Part shown: in pieces, positions 36,274 to 45,376 of the stretch
Numbering within the stretch: position 1 is the stretch's first letter
Layout: each line of letters begins with the position of its first letter
Origin: a bacterium
Lineage (GTDB): Bacteria > Pseudomonadota > Gammaproteobacteria > Burkholderiales > Thiobacillaceae
Direction: 5' to 3'
Assembly (NCBI GenBank): GCA_009772925.1
Contig: WOUQ01000003.1
Span: 1-64,000 of the forward strand
DNA length: 64,000 nt
Notes under the pieces: model-generated
The model's database searches: none
The model's input: only the letters and a program-made list of their open reading frames with translations
Told to the model about the DNA's origin: nothing
Translations under genes and position numbers: made by a program

Positions 36274-36972
36274 ATGAAACGCTCGCTCGTCGCCGTTCTG
36301 GCACTCTCCCTGGCCGCGCCCGCGCTGGCCCAGCAGGCCGCCGCCCCCGCCCCCGCCAATCCCTACCTGCAGCACGTGCCGATCACCGCCGGCCCGATGG
36401 TGCTGCCCGTCTCTCCCGGTGGTCGTGGAACCCGGCCTTATGAGATGTCGCGCATCGTCCCGCCCGAGGAAAAAGACAAGCTGATGAAGCAGATGATGCC
36501 CATGATGGGCACCATGACGCGCATGGACGTGAAGGACGTGATGAATCTCATGGCCATCAAGTACAAGGCCAAGCCCGGCCTGACCTTCGACGACGTCAAG
36601 CAGTCCATGGAACTGCGCGCCAACCAGCTCAACTTCAAGAAGGTGGGCGAGAGCCCGATGTGGAAGGACATCCAGGCGGTGCTGGGCGACAAGGACGCGC
36701 CGCGCATGGAGGTGTACCACTACTGTGACATCGCCGCCGGACGCGCGGTCTTGCAGTACGCGCCGGAATCCATCGTCTACCTGCCGTGTCGCATTGCCAT
36801 CATGGAGGACGCGGACAAGCAGATCTGGGTGCTGACCCTGGACTGGAACACTGCCTGGCTGGATTCCATTTCCGGCAAGATGGGCGCGCCGGACGAACTG
36901 ATGAAGCAAGCCAAGGACATCCGCGACAAGATGGACGTGATCATGCGCGCCGCCGCCGACGGCGAGATCTAA
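36274..36972 (+). CDS. Exported DUF302-containing protein
   Basis: A 232-residue protein with a cleavable signal peptide (KRSLVAVLALSLAAPALA). A Met-rich stretch (KLMKQMMPMMGTMTRMD, about 70-88) precedes a DUF302 domain, recognised by MEVYHYCDIAAGRAVLQYAP and the closing VLTLDWN. DUF302 proteins are small periplasmic proteins often found near sulfur oxidation or metal stress genes; the biochemical role is not established. AAGGAA lies upstream of the ATG at 36274. The Met-rich stretch could bind copper or another soft metal, which is inference only. Confidence 0.85.
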   Translation: MKRSLVAVLALSLAAPALAQQAAAPAPANPYLQHVPITAGPMVLPVSPGGRGTRPYEMSRIVPPEEKDKLMKQMMPMMGTMTRMDVKDVMNLMAIKYKAKPGLTFDDVKQSMELRANQLNFKKVGESPMWKDIQAVLGDKDAPRMEVYHYCDIAAGRAVLQYAPESIVYLPCRIAIMEDADKQIWVLTLDWNTAWLDSISGKMGAPDELMKQAKDIRDKMDVIMRAAADGEI

Positions 36973-37018
36973 TCCCTGCCGGGAAGCCGTCGAAGTTCCA
37001 GTAATCGTCTGTCTATCG

Positions 37019-37044
37019 ACCGCGCCGGCTTGTCCGGCGCGGTT
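37019..37044 (+). terminator. Strong GC hairpin between DUF302 gene and Pro/Ala-rich protein gene
   Basis: ACCGCGCCGG (37019-37028) pairs perfectly with CCGGCGCGGT (37034-37043) around a five-base loop. It is followed by TTG only, so it may be a weak terminator or an mRNA stability element 47 bases after the DUF302 stop. Confidence 0.5.
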
Positions 37045-37077
37045 GCGTTCCGCCCCGCGACCTGCCTGGAGATTGTG

Positions 37078-38214
37078 ATGAAACGTCTCGTCCTGTTCCT
37101 GCTTGCCGGCGTTGCCGGCGCTTCCCATGCCTTCGGTCCCACTGGTGGCATGTATCCCATTCCGGGCCTGAGCCCTTATGCCGGCGTCAATCCCTTCGCA
37201 CCCAGTCTGCTGGGGGGAAGCCCGTTCGGATATGGTGGGTATGGTGGATATGGCGCCAGCCCGTTCGGTATGGGTAACCCGCTGGGTCTGGGCAACCCGC
37301 TGGGTCTGGGCAACCCGCTGGGTCTGGGCAACCCGCTGGGCATGGCTGCTCCCCTGGGGCTGGGTATGGCGTCGCCCCTGGCTGGCGGTTTGCTGGGCGG
37401 CCCGATGTATCCGGCCATGCAGTTGACGCCCAACATGATGTCACACCAGCACTACAATCAAATGGCCAATCCTTATGCCGGCGGCCCGTTTGCCGGAAAT
37501 CCCTACCTGCAGCGCAGCCTGCCCAACCCCTTCGCGGCTCCCGCGTTTTCGCCCTCGATGCCGACGGTGCCTTCCCTGCCGTTCGCCGCGCCGCAGCAGC
37601 AGGGTGGTTTCGCAGGTTTCATGCCGCAGCCCCAGCAGCAGGGTGGTTTCGCAGGTTTCATGCCGATGCAGCAGCAGGCTCCGTCCTATTGGCCGCCTGG
37701 AATGGCCGCGCCCGCGCCCGCGCCACAGTCGACGCCCTGGGCCACGCCGCAAGTGGCGCCCCCGGCGGCTCAGCCAGGATTGTTCCCCTTCCCGACGGCG
37801 AAACCACCCCAGGCCGCGCCGGCCCCAACTCGGCCGGCTACGCCCCAGTCCGCCGCGCCCGCTTTCCTGCCTTTCCTGCCCGCCGCCCCGCAGGCCGCAC
37901 CCGCCCCGGCGCAGCCCGCGGCGCCCCAATCCGCCGCGCCGAACTTGCTGCCTTTCCTGCCCTTGGCGCCGCAGCCCGCCGCGGCGCAGCCGGTAACTCC
38001 TGCGCCTGCCGCGTCACAGCCGGCGGCCTCGGGAACGCTGCCGTTCTGGCCGATGCTGCCGCCGGCGGCGCCTCCCCAGCCGGCCGCCAAAGCGCCCGCG
38101 CAAGTCGCGGCTCCGCTGCCTCCCACGGCGGAAGCGGCCGCGCCGACGGCCCCGCCCCTGGATCCGGCGACCTTCATGCAGATGTTCATGAAGCCGGCCG
38201 AGGCGCCCAAATGA
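37078..38214 (+). CDS. Exported Pro/Ala/Gly-rich repeat protein
   Basis: A 378-residue low-complexity protein with a signal peptide (KRLVLFLLAGVAGASHAF). The N-terminal third is Gly/Tyr/Phe-rich with four consecutive Gly-Asn-Pro-Leu-Gly-Leu units encoded by an 18-bp repeat (37273-37344). The middle has two copies of a QQQGGFAGFMP block with 39-bp period. The C-terminal half is Pro/Ala/Gln-rich, with repeated AAPAFLPFLP and APNLLPFLP motifs. No enzymatic domain is visible. It resembles extracellular matrix, sheath or surface-coat proteins in composition only. GGAG lies six bases before ATG 37078. The in-frame upstream TTG/GTG starts would lose the signal peptide. Confidence 0.82.
   Translation: MKRLVLFLLAGVAGASHAFGPTGGMYPIPGLSPYAGVNPFAPSLLGGSPFGYGGYGGYGASPFGMGNPLGLGNPLGLGNPLGLGNPLGMAAPLGLGMASPLAGGLLGGPMYPAMQLTPNMMSHQHYNQMANPYAGGPFAGNPYLQRSLPNPFAAPAFSPSMPTVPSLPFAAPQQQGGFAGFMPQPQQQGGFAGFMPMQQQAPSYWPPGMAAPAPAPQSTPWATPQVAPPAAQPGLFPFPTAKPPQAAPAPTRPATPQSAAPAFLPFLPAAPQAAPAPAQPAAPQSAAPNLLPFLPLAPQPAAAQPVTPAPAASQPAASGTLPFWPMLPPAAPPQPAAKAPAQVAAPLPPTAEAAAPTAPPLDPATFMQMFMKPAEAPK
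37273..37344 (+). repeat. 18-bp in-frame tandem repeat x4
   Basis: Four units of GGCAACCCGCTGGGTCTG (first begins GGT, last ends GGCATG) encode Gly-Asn-Pro-Leu-Gly-Leu. Near identity at the DNA level, including third positions, points to recent duplication or ongoing slippage that keeps frame. Confidence 0.92.
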
Positions 38215-38282
38215 GCTTCTCGTGTGGAATGCGGGTGCGGCCGGACTAGGCCTGGGGTGGGGATTGCGCGGATAATGCCGAC

Positions 38283-38549
38283 ATGAACACGCCAGATCAT
38301 CCCTCTCCACGGCAGCGCCTGAAGGCCTTGCTGTCCATACCGGACAGTCAGCGCACCGAGGCGCAGTGGGACGAAATCGTCGAGCTCGAAATCACCCTCG
38401 CTCCCGGCAACCGGGACGACGCGCCGCATCCGGCGCCGCGCGAGAAAGGGCCCATGGCGGCGGGCCCGGGCAAGCCGGCCGGGGCGCCTTCCACGGGCAG
38501 GCGATCCTCCCGCCGCTTCAAGAAGAAACCCAAGGCCGAGCCGGTCTGA
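38283..38549 (+). CDS. Small basic-tailed protein, function unknown
   Basis: An 88-residue protein with an acidic, helical N-terminal half (SPRQRLKALLSIPDSQRTEA, WDEIVELEITLAPGN) and a Pro/Gly-rich then strongly basic tail (RRSSRRFKKKPKAEP). The clean charge partition and normal codon use suggest a real gene, perhaps one that binds nucleic acid or ribosomes. The -10-like GATAAT at 38271-38276 ends six bases before the ATG, so the mRNA may be leaderless. No family is recognised. Confidence 0.6.
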   Translation: MNTPDHPSPRQRLKALLSIPDSQRTEAQWDEIVELEITLAPGNRDDAPHPAPREKGPMAAGPGKPAGAPSTGRRSSRRFKKKPKAEPV

Positions 38550-38586
38550 GCCTGATACAGGTGCGGGTGCGGCGCCCGCCGGGCGG

Positions 38587-39660
38587 TCAGCCGGCGGAGG
38601 TTTTCCTCGCAGCGGTGAGTGCCCGCATGTCGGCCATGATCGGTGCTACCACCGGCTCGATCTTGCGGCGCATGAGCGAACCGATGGCGGTCGAGCGGGC
38701 GAAGATCGGCTTCACCGAATCCTCGCGGACGCCGGCCAGGCGAACCGTCGCCTCGAGCAGGGGGGCAAAGCCCTGGCAGGCCGGCGGATCGATCCCCTCG
38801 GGCCAGGCTTCGGATCCGCTGAAATAGCGGCCGATGGCATTCAGGGTGCGGGTGACCACTTCCTGCGTCTCCGGCCTTTCCAAAATTTCCACCGCGGCGG
38901 CCAGGAATGTCTGGCCCTGGCCCGACAGGGCGCGCTCCAGGGCCAGGGCGACAGGCTGGCCGGCGGCGATCTGCTCGGCCAGGGCAGCGCGGACGGCGGG
39001 CAGTTCCGCGTGATCCGGTCTGGCCAGGGGCAGACTGCCCGCCGCCATTTCCAGGAAAGCCACGTAATGGCTGTTGCTGCGCTTGCCCCGCTTCCAGGTG
39101 GCTTCCATTTGTTCGCGCGAGAGCACGCCGGAGTGCAGCAGCACCGCCACCGTGTCCATGATGGCGAGGTGGTCGTCCTGTAAGAAGGGAAGGTGTTCCA
39201 CCAGGAAGTCGGCCAGCACCTTGCCCATCTCCCCCCTGGCCACCGCCTCCCGGCGCAGCATGAGGCGGGCGTTCTCGATGGTGGGCTGGGTCCACCAGGC
39301 GTGGCGGGCCAGTTCGTCGGTGAGGGCGGGGGAATACACCACCGCCACCACCGCCTCGGGTTCACCGGTGAGCAGCAGCTTGCCCAGGTTGATGCCTTCC
39401 ATCTGGCCATGCCGGGTCCAGCGCGAGAGATAGACCGGATAACCGCCGGGCGAGCCCAGGGCATGGCCGGAGAGCAGTTCGCGGATCAGGCGCAGGTATT
39501 TGTCCGGCCGGCAGTTGGGCGCCAGGGGAATGCTGGCCTCGCCCTGCTCGGTGAGCGCGTGCAGCACCAGGTTGGACTCGTCGATGCGTACCGCCTTCAG
39601 GTCCTGGGCGAGCAGGACTTCCAGGCGGAAGCTGTCCTCGGGGGAGAGGTCTTCGTTCAT
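38587..39660 (-). CDS. DsrS-like protein (tentative)
   Basis: A 357-residue cytoplasmic protein with no membrane segment. Its opening (LSPEDSFRLEVLLAQDLKAV, RIDESNLVLHALTEQGEA) and the segment HALGSPGGYPVYLSRWTR match my memory of DsrS, a protein of unknown function encoded at the end of the dsr sulfur-oxidation cluster in Allochromatium and found alone in some betaproteobacteria. No other dsr gene lies in the window. The remainder is helical with no catalytic signature. It ends a leftward group with hemL, thiE and thiD and starts ten bases past the hemL stop, so it is likely in the same transcript. The assignment rests on recall. Confidence 0.6.
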   Translation of the reverse strand: MNEDLSPEDSFRLEVLLAQDLKAVRIDESNLVLHALTEQGEASIPLAPNCRPDKYLRLIRELLSGHALGSPGGYPVYLSRWTRHGQMEGINLGKLLLTGEPEAVVAVVYSPALTDELARHAWWTQPTIENARLMLRREAVARGEMGKVLADFLVEHLPFLQDDHLAIMDTVAVLLHSGVLSREQMEATWKRGKRSNSHYVAFLEMAAGSLPLARPDHAELPAVRAALAEQIAAGQPVALALERALSGQGQTFLAAAVEILERPETQEVVTRTLNAIGRYFSGSEAWPEGIDPPACQGFAPLLEATVRLAGVREDSVKPIFARSTAIGSLMRRKIEPVVAPIMADMRALTAARKTSAG

Positions 39661-39669
39661 CCCTCGAAT

Positions 39670-40942
<1,273 letters not shown>

Positions 40943-40956
<14 letters not shown>

Positions 40957-41587
40957 GGGTTTCCTCGATGAGTGTCAGGAATTGTCGGGTGGTCTCGTAG
41001 GGGTCGGTGGCCTCGAACAGGGCGCTGATCACGGCCAGCAGGTCGGCCCCGGCGGCCACCAGTTGGCCGGCGTTGGCCGGGGTGATGCCGCCGATGGCGC
41101 ACACCGGCAGGCCGGTTATCGCCTTGCCCGCCGCCAGCAGCGCCGGCTCGGCCCGCAACGCCCGTGGCTTGGTGGGCGAGGCGAAGAAGCTGCCGAAGGC
41201 GATGTAGTCGGCGCCGGCCTTCGCCGCCGCTTCCGCCAGGTCCAGGCTCTGGTAGCAGGAGGCGCCCAGGATTCTACCGGGTCCGGCGTGGTCCAGGCGG
41301 GCGCGGGCCTGGGCCAGTCCTCCGTCGGTCTCGCCCAGGTGGACGCCGTCGGCCTCGCAGAACAGGGCCAGATCCAGATCGTCATTGACGATGAGGCGGG
41401 CGCCGAATTGGCGGGTGAGACCGCGCAGGGCCACGGCCTGCTCCTGGCGATGGCGGTCGGACGCGACCTTGTTGCGGTACTGGAGCCAGCGGCAGCCGGC
41501 GGCCAGGATGGCTTCGCTGGTTTCCAGCAGACGGTGGCTGTCGGACCAGTCCGGGGTGATCGCGTACAGGCCCGCGTTACTCTTCAT
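40943..41587 (-). CDS. thiE: Thiamine-phosphate synthase
   Basis: ThiE joins hydroxymethylpyrimidine diphosphate and hydroxyethylthiazole phosphate to give thiamine phosphate. The 214-residue TIM barrel shows the expected elements: [62 protein letters not shown] and [19 protein letters not shown]. The start overlaps the thiD stop by 11 bases and the end overlaps hemL by 14, so the three genes form a tight unit. No TPP riboswitch precedes the group in this window. Confidence 0.97.
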
Positions 41588-42398
41588 CGTCCCCGCGCAC
41601 CCAGTACAGCCGGTCCGGGATGTATTGCCCCATGCCGGGCCGGTAGGCGTTCTTCAGGGTCTGGTAGGTATATTCCTGGGCTTCCTTCACCGCGTCGGCG
41701 ATGTCCTGGCCCTGCGCCAGCAGGGCGGCGACGGCCGAGGCCAGGGTGCAGCCGGAGCCGTGGTAGGAGCCGGGCAGGCGGTCCCAGTGCAGGCGATGCA
41801 CGACGCCGCGGGTGTTGTAGAGGGCGTTGCTGACCTGGGCACCCTGTTCGTGGGCGCCCGTGATGAGGACATATTCGCAGCCGAGATCCATGAGCCGGCG
41901 AGCGCATTCGTCCAGATCGGGATCGTCGTTGTCCTCGTCGACGTCTTCCGCCAGCCGCCGCGCCTCGATGCTGTTGGGCGTGAGCAGTGTGGTCTGCGGC
42001 AGCAGCAGATCGCGCACGGCTTCGAGCAGTTCCTCGTTGGCCAGGGGGTCACCGCGGCCGGAGGTGAGCACCGGGTCCAGCACCAGGGGGATGTCCGGGT
42101 AGTCGGAGACCACCTCGGCGATGGCGGCCACGGCCTCGACACTGCCAAGCATGCCGATCTTGATGGCGGCCACCGGCATGTCTTCGAGCACGCCGCGGGC
42201 CTGGTCGGCGATCCATTCGGGATCGATGGGCAGGTAGTCATCCACGCCCACGGTATCCTGCACGGTGACGGCGGTGACCACGGACAAGGCATGGCAGCCC
42301 AGGCTGGACAGGGTGAGCACGTCCGCCTGCAGGCCGGCGCCGCCGGTGGGATCGGTGCCGGCGAAGACGAGCACGGCGGGAAGGGACGGCAGAGGCAT
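41577..42398 (-). CDS. thiD: Hydroxymethylpyrimidine/phosphomethylpyrimidine kinase
   Basis: ThiD phosphorylates hydroxymethylpyrimidine twice to the diphosphate used by ThiE. The 273-residue ribokinase-fold protein shows VLVFAGTDPTGGAGLQADVL, IKIGMLGSVEAVAAIAEVV, VLDPVLTSGRGDPLA, TLLTPNSIEARRLA and the catalytic anion hole Gly-Ser-Gly-Cys in GSYHGSGCTLASAVAA. The ATG at 42398 is the only sensible start. A guanine-run stretch lies immediately upstream, shared with the divergent rubredoxin gene. Confidence 0.96.
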   Translation of the reverse strand: MPLPSLPAVLVFAGTDPTGGAGLQADVLTLSSLGCHALSVVTAVTVQDTVGVDDYLPIDPEWIADQARGVLEDMPVAAIKIGMLGSVEAVAAIAEVVSDYPDIPLVLDPVLTSGRGDPLANEELLEAVRDLLLPQTTLLTPNSIEARRLAEDVDEDNDDPDLDECARRLMDLGCEYVLITGAHEQGAQVSNALYNTRGVVHRLHWDRLPGSYHGSGCTLASAVAALLAQGQDIADAVKEAQEYTYQTLKNAYRPGMGQYIPDRLYWVRGDDEE

Positions 42399-42426
42399 GG
42401 GGGACCCTTGGCGGGGCGGGGCGGGG
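42399..42426 (+). other. Potential G-quadruplex sequence between thiD and rubredoxin genes
   Basis: The plus strand holds GGGGG (42399-42403), then GGGG at 42413-42416, 42418-42421 and 42423-42426 with loops of nine, one and one bases. Four runs of this kind can fold as a G-quadruplex in DNA. The thiD mRNA would carry the C-rich strand. Confidence 0.5.
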
Positions 42427-42475
42427 TTGGCAGAATGCGATTCTATTACACAAGCAGCTTGCCCCCGATCGTTGC

Positions 42476-42661
42476 ATGGAATACAAGACTTGGATGTGCG
42501 TGGTCTGCGGCTTCATCTATGACGAGGCCAAGGGAATACCGGACGAGGGCATCGCCCCTGGCACCCGCTGGGAGGACGTGCCCGTGAACTGGACCTGTCC
42601 CGAGTGCGGCGCGCGCAAGGAAGATTTCGAGAGGCTGGGAGTCAGCCAGACGGGAAACTGA
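42476..42661 (+). CDS. Rubredoxin
   Basis: A 61-residue one-iron electron carrier. The four cysteine ligands are in MCVVCG (8 and 11) and CPECGARK (41 and 44), with the usual aromatic core (Tyr15, Trp32, Trp39). Its partner here is unknown. In many beta- and gammaproteobacteria a rubredoxin gene lies just upstream of the pilG cluster, as here, and divergent from thiD. The start ATG at 42476 is family-typical (MEYKTWMCVVCGF). Confidence 0.97.
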   Translation: MEYKTWMCVVCGFIYDEAKGIPDEGIAPGTRWEDVPVNWTCPECGARKEDFERLGVSQTGN

Positions 42662-42737
42662 TTACAGATTCCCCCGTTTGCGCCGATAACACCGCGTATC
42701 CCCGCGATTGCGGAGGGGAATGGCAAGGAGGATGAAT

Positions 42738-43916
42738 ATGCGATGGCTCTCTGCCCTGTGCCTGACGATCCTGGCCTGGGCCGCGCACGCCAGCCCGGCT
42801 CTGGTGCTGAACGTCACCCTGGACTATGACCAGGAGCGTGACCATGCCACCACCCGCGCGGTCCTGGGCGATCTCGCCAACTTTCTCGGCGGCGAACTGA
42901 AGCAGCCGGTCAAGTTGATCATGACCCAGAATGCGGAACGCGTCGGCGAGCATATCCGCACCGGCAGTTACGCCATGCTGCTGGCCCCGGCCCAGTTGGT
43001 GGGACTGGCCATGCGCAGCGGGTATACGCCCGTGGCGAAGACCGAGCAGGGCGCCCAGGTGGTGCTGGTCGCCGGCGCCAATTCCCGCATCCGTAACCTG
43101 GATGACGCGCGTGGCAAGCGCATCGTGCTGCCGCATCAGGAGTCCCTGGTGAGCTACATGGTGCGTGGCGAGATGAATGCCCTCGGCCATTCGCCCACGC
43201 GCTTCTTCCGTCAGGTCAATTATGTGAACCAGTACGGTGCGGTGCTCTATGCCCTGGAAATCGGCCAGGCCGAACTGGCCGCCCTGAAGTCCGACGTGGC
43301 GCGCGACTGGATCGGCCGCAACCCCGGCGCGACGGTGGTGAAGACCCTGGCCAGCGTGCCGCAGGCCGGCGTGGTGGTGAGCGACAAGCTTTCCCCCGAG
43401 CTGCGCGACCGCATCCGCTCCGCCTTCACGCGCATCGACGCAAATCTGGAAGCCCGCCTCAAGCGGGCCCGCGTGGGCGGCTTCGATCCGGCCGACCGGC
43501 ACGATTTCGAGTTCGTTTCCACGCGCGGTTTCTATACGCCGGAAGTGCTCGCGGGAGTGAGCATTCCCACCGCCGAGCAGGTGAAGAGTATGTTGGATCA
43601 GGGCGTGCCTCTGATCGACGTGCGGCCGCACGCGCATTTCCGGGAAGGCCATATCCCCGGCGCGGTGAACGTGACCTACGTGATGAACAGTCCGAAGGAG
43701 ATCGAATACGACGATTCGGTCGACAGTTTCGACCTGAGCAAGCTGCCCAAGGACAAGAACGCCCCCCTCATCGTGCAATGCAATGGCGCCGAGTGCTGGT
43801 ACAGCTACAAGGCTGCCCGCTATCTGCTGAAACGGGGATATACGAAAATCCACTGGTTCCGCACCGGGCTGCCGGCCTGGAAGGCCGCCGGCCAGCCGGT
43901 GCGGCGCGGATCCTGA
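42738..43916 (+). CDS. Fusion: PhnD-type periplasmic binding domain + rhodanese
   Basis: A 392-residue exported protein. After a signal peptide (MRWLSALCLTILAWAAHA) comes a phosphonate/phosphate-type solute-binding domain (about 22-250) with DYDQERDHATTRAVLGDL, MLLAPAQLVGLAM, QGAQVVLVAG and PHQESLVSYMVRGEM. A rhodanese domain follows (about 285-390): VPLIDVRPHAHFREGHIPGA, with an active loop IVQCNGAECWYSYKAA carrying Cys-x4-Cys as in the exported rhodanese at 35566. The start at 42738 has AAGGAGG six bases upstream; earlier ATG codons at 42720 and 42732 are in frame but worse placed. Only 20 bases separate it from pilG, so it likely heads the chemosensory operon. Possibly it senses or binds an anion and transfers sulfur. 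Confidence 0.87.
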   Translation: MRWLSALCLTILAWAAHASPALVLNVTLDYDQERDHATTRAVLGDLANFLGGELKQPVKLIMTQNAERVGEHIRTGSYAMLLAPAQLVGLAMRSGYTPVAKTEQGAQVVLVAGANSRIRNLDDARGKRIVLPHQESLVSYMVRGEMNALGHSPTRFFRQVNYVNQYGAVLYALEIGQAELAALKSDVARDWIGRNPGATVVKTLASVPQAGVVVSDKLSPELRDRIRSAFTRIDANLEARLKRARVGGFDPADRHDFEFVSTRGFYTPEVLAGVSIPTAEQVKSMLDQGVPLIDVRPHAHFREGHIPGAVNVTYVMNSPKEIEYDDSVDSFDLSKLPKDKNAPLIVQCNGAECWYSYKAARYLLKRGYTKIHWFRTGLPAWKAAGQPVRRGS

Positions 43917-43936
43917 TACAACCTCCAGGAGGGAGC

Positions 43937-44332
43937 GTGGACAACTCCAACGACATGGCCGGCACCAAGGTAATGGTGATCGACGACAGCAACACCATAC
44001 GCCGCAGCGCCGAGATTTTCCTGCTGCAGGCGGGATGCGAGGTGATCCTCGCGGAGGACGGTTTCGATGCCCTGGCGAAGATCGCCGACCATCAGCCCCA
44101 GGTGATCTTCGTGGACATCATGATGCCGCGCCTGGACGGTTACCAGACCTGCGCCCTGATCAAGAAGAACGCCCGCCTGCGGGAAACGCCGGTCATCATG
44201 CTGTCCAGCAAGGACGGTCTGTTCGATCGCGCGCGCGGTCGCCTGGTGGGCTCCAATGAGTACCTGACCAAGCCTTTCACCAAGGACTCCCTGCTGGAGG
44301 CGGTGCGCCGCCACCGGCCGAGGGCGGCCTGA
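43937..44332 (+). CDS. pilG: Twitching-motility response regulator PilG
   Basis: A 131-residue single-domain receiver of the Pil-Chp chemosensory system. PilG-type regulators favour pilus extension and, in Pseudomonas, cAMP production. Acidic pocket VMVIDDSNT, phospho-acceptor Asp in IFVDIMMPRLDGY, Ser/Thr in VIMLSSKDG and the Lys in YLTKPFTKD are all present. I chose GTG 43937, which has AGGAGGG just upstream, giving MDNSNDMAGTKVMV. An ATG at 43955 is a shorter alternative. It is followed by pilH after 17 bases. Confidence 0.94.
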   Translation: MDNSNDMAGTKVMVIDDSNTIRRSAEIFLLQAGCEVILAEDGFDALAKIADHQPQVIFVDIMMPRLDGYQTCALIKKNARLRETPVIMLSSKDGLFDRARGRLVGSNEYLTKPFTKDSLLEAVRRHRPRAA

Positions 44333-44349
44333 AGCCGGGGAGTCACGCC

Positions 44350-44715
44350 ATGACCGTAAAGAAGGTGCTGATCGTCGATGATTCTCCCACCGAGCGCTTC
44401 TTTCTCACCGATCTTCTGCGCAAGCAGGGCTACGACGTGCTGACCGCGGATAGCGGTGAACTTGGCATCGCCGTGGCGAAGACCGAAAAGCCCGACCTCA
44501 TCCTCATGGATGTGGTCATGCCTGGGCTCAATGGTTTCCAGGCCACCCGCCAGTTGTCGCGCAATCCGGAAACCCAGGCCATTCCGGTGATCCTATGCAC
44601 CACCAAGGGCCAGGAAACCGACCGGGTCTGGGGCATGCGCCAGGGGGCGGTGGAATATCTGGTGAAGCCGGTGGTGGCGCAGGAGTTGTTGGACAAGATC
44701 AAGGCCCTGGGCTGA
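44350..44715 (+). CDS. pilH: Twitching-motility response regulator PilH
   Basis: A 121-residue receiver domain, the second regulator of the Pil-Chp pathway, generally acting on pilus retraction and as a phosphate sink. Landmarks are KVLIVDDSPTERFFLTDLL, the acceptor Asp in LILMDVVMPGLNGFQATRQL, CTTK for the Thr/Lys switch and VEYLVKPVVAQELLDKI. A stem and repeat copy C separate its stop from pilI by about 97 bases. GGGG sits upstream of the ATG at 44350. Confidence 0.94.
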   Translation: MTVKKVLIVDDSPTERFFLTDLLRKQGYDVLTADSGELGIAVAKTEKPDLILMDVVMPGLNGFQATRQLSRNPETQAIPVILCTTKGQETDRVWGMRQGAVEYLVKPVVAQELLDKIKALG

Positions 44716-44728
44716 TGGGCATGAAAGC

Positions 44729-44804
44729 CATGCCCATTTCCCTCACCCCCAACCCCTCTCCCGCAAGCGGTAGAGGGGAGCTTCGAGAAGTCGCGTTGCG
44801 ACTT
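44729..44804 (+). repeat. Dispersed repeat, copy C (between pilH and pilI)
   Basis: The third member of the family at 20218 and 33747. It has TTTCCCTCACCCCCAACC, hairpin CCCCTCTCCCGC/GCGGTAGAGGGG with an AA turn, GAGCTTCGAGAA, and a clean second hairpin AAGTCGC/GCGACTT (44788-44794 / 44798-44804). It ends eight bases before the pilI ATG. Confidence 0.92.
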
Positions 44805-44812
44805 TGGCCTTG

Positions 44813-45325
44813 ATGGAAGCCAAGGAAAGCCTGCGCGAATTCCAGACCCGCCTGGCGGATAAGCTCAAGGCGGCGGAGGCGACCGAGGGTGCGTCCAGCA
44901 AGCTGGGCTTCACCGCTGGCGGCCGGCATTGGCTGGTCGATCTCGACCAGGTCAACGAAGTGGTGACCCTGGCCGCGTTGACCGAAGCCCCCTGGGCCAA
45001 ACCATGGTTCGCCGGGGTGACCAGCGTGCGTGGCACGCTGTATGGTTGCGTCGATCTGGCCGCCTATCTTGGCCTGGCGGAACCCTTGCCGCCGGGCGAA
45101 GCCCGCCTGCTCCTGGCGCATCCGCGTTTCGGCCTGAATGTCGCGCTGCGTGTGGAGCGCGCTCTAGGCCTGCGCGGCGTGGCGGATTTGGTGCCGGAAC
45201 CCGCGGCGGTGGATGCGGCATCGTGGCAGCAGGCGCGATGGCATGACTGGGAGGGGCAGCTTTGGACGGAAATCAGCGTGGAACGCCTGCTACGGGAGCC
45301 GGAAATCCTGGAAGCCGGGCTGTGA
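44813..45325 (+). CDS. pilI: CheW-like adaptor PilI
   Basis: A 170-residue CheW-domain protein that links the receptor PilJ to the histidine kinase. The fold is seen in LGFTAGGRHWLVDLDQVNEVV, WFAGVTSVRGTLYGCVDLAAYLG and NVALRVERALGLRG, with the typical VRG element. I chose ATG 44813 (MEAKESLREF). Two TTG codons upstream (44804, 44810) read through the end of repeat copy C. No ribosome binding site is visible between the repeat and the ATG. pilJ follows after about 50 bases. Confidence 0.9.
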   Translation: MEAKESLREFQTRLADKLKAAEATEGASSKLGFTAGGRHWLVDLDQVNEVVTLAALTEAPWAKPWFAGVTSVRGTLYGCVDLAAYLGLAEPLPPGEARLLLAHPRFGLNVALRVERALGLRGVADLVPEPAAVDAASWQQARWHDWEGQLWTEISVERLLREPEILEAGL

Positions 45326-45376
45326 TGCCGGTACGCACGGGAGTCGGACGCGGGAGCAATCGGAGAGGACAGCGCA

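Noticed and set aside
42399-42475. TPP riboswitch upstream of thiD
   Set aside because: The CTGAGA and GGG-ACC cores are absent and the gap of 77 bases is too short.
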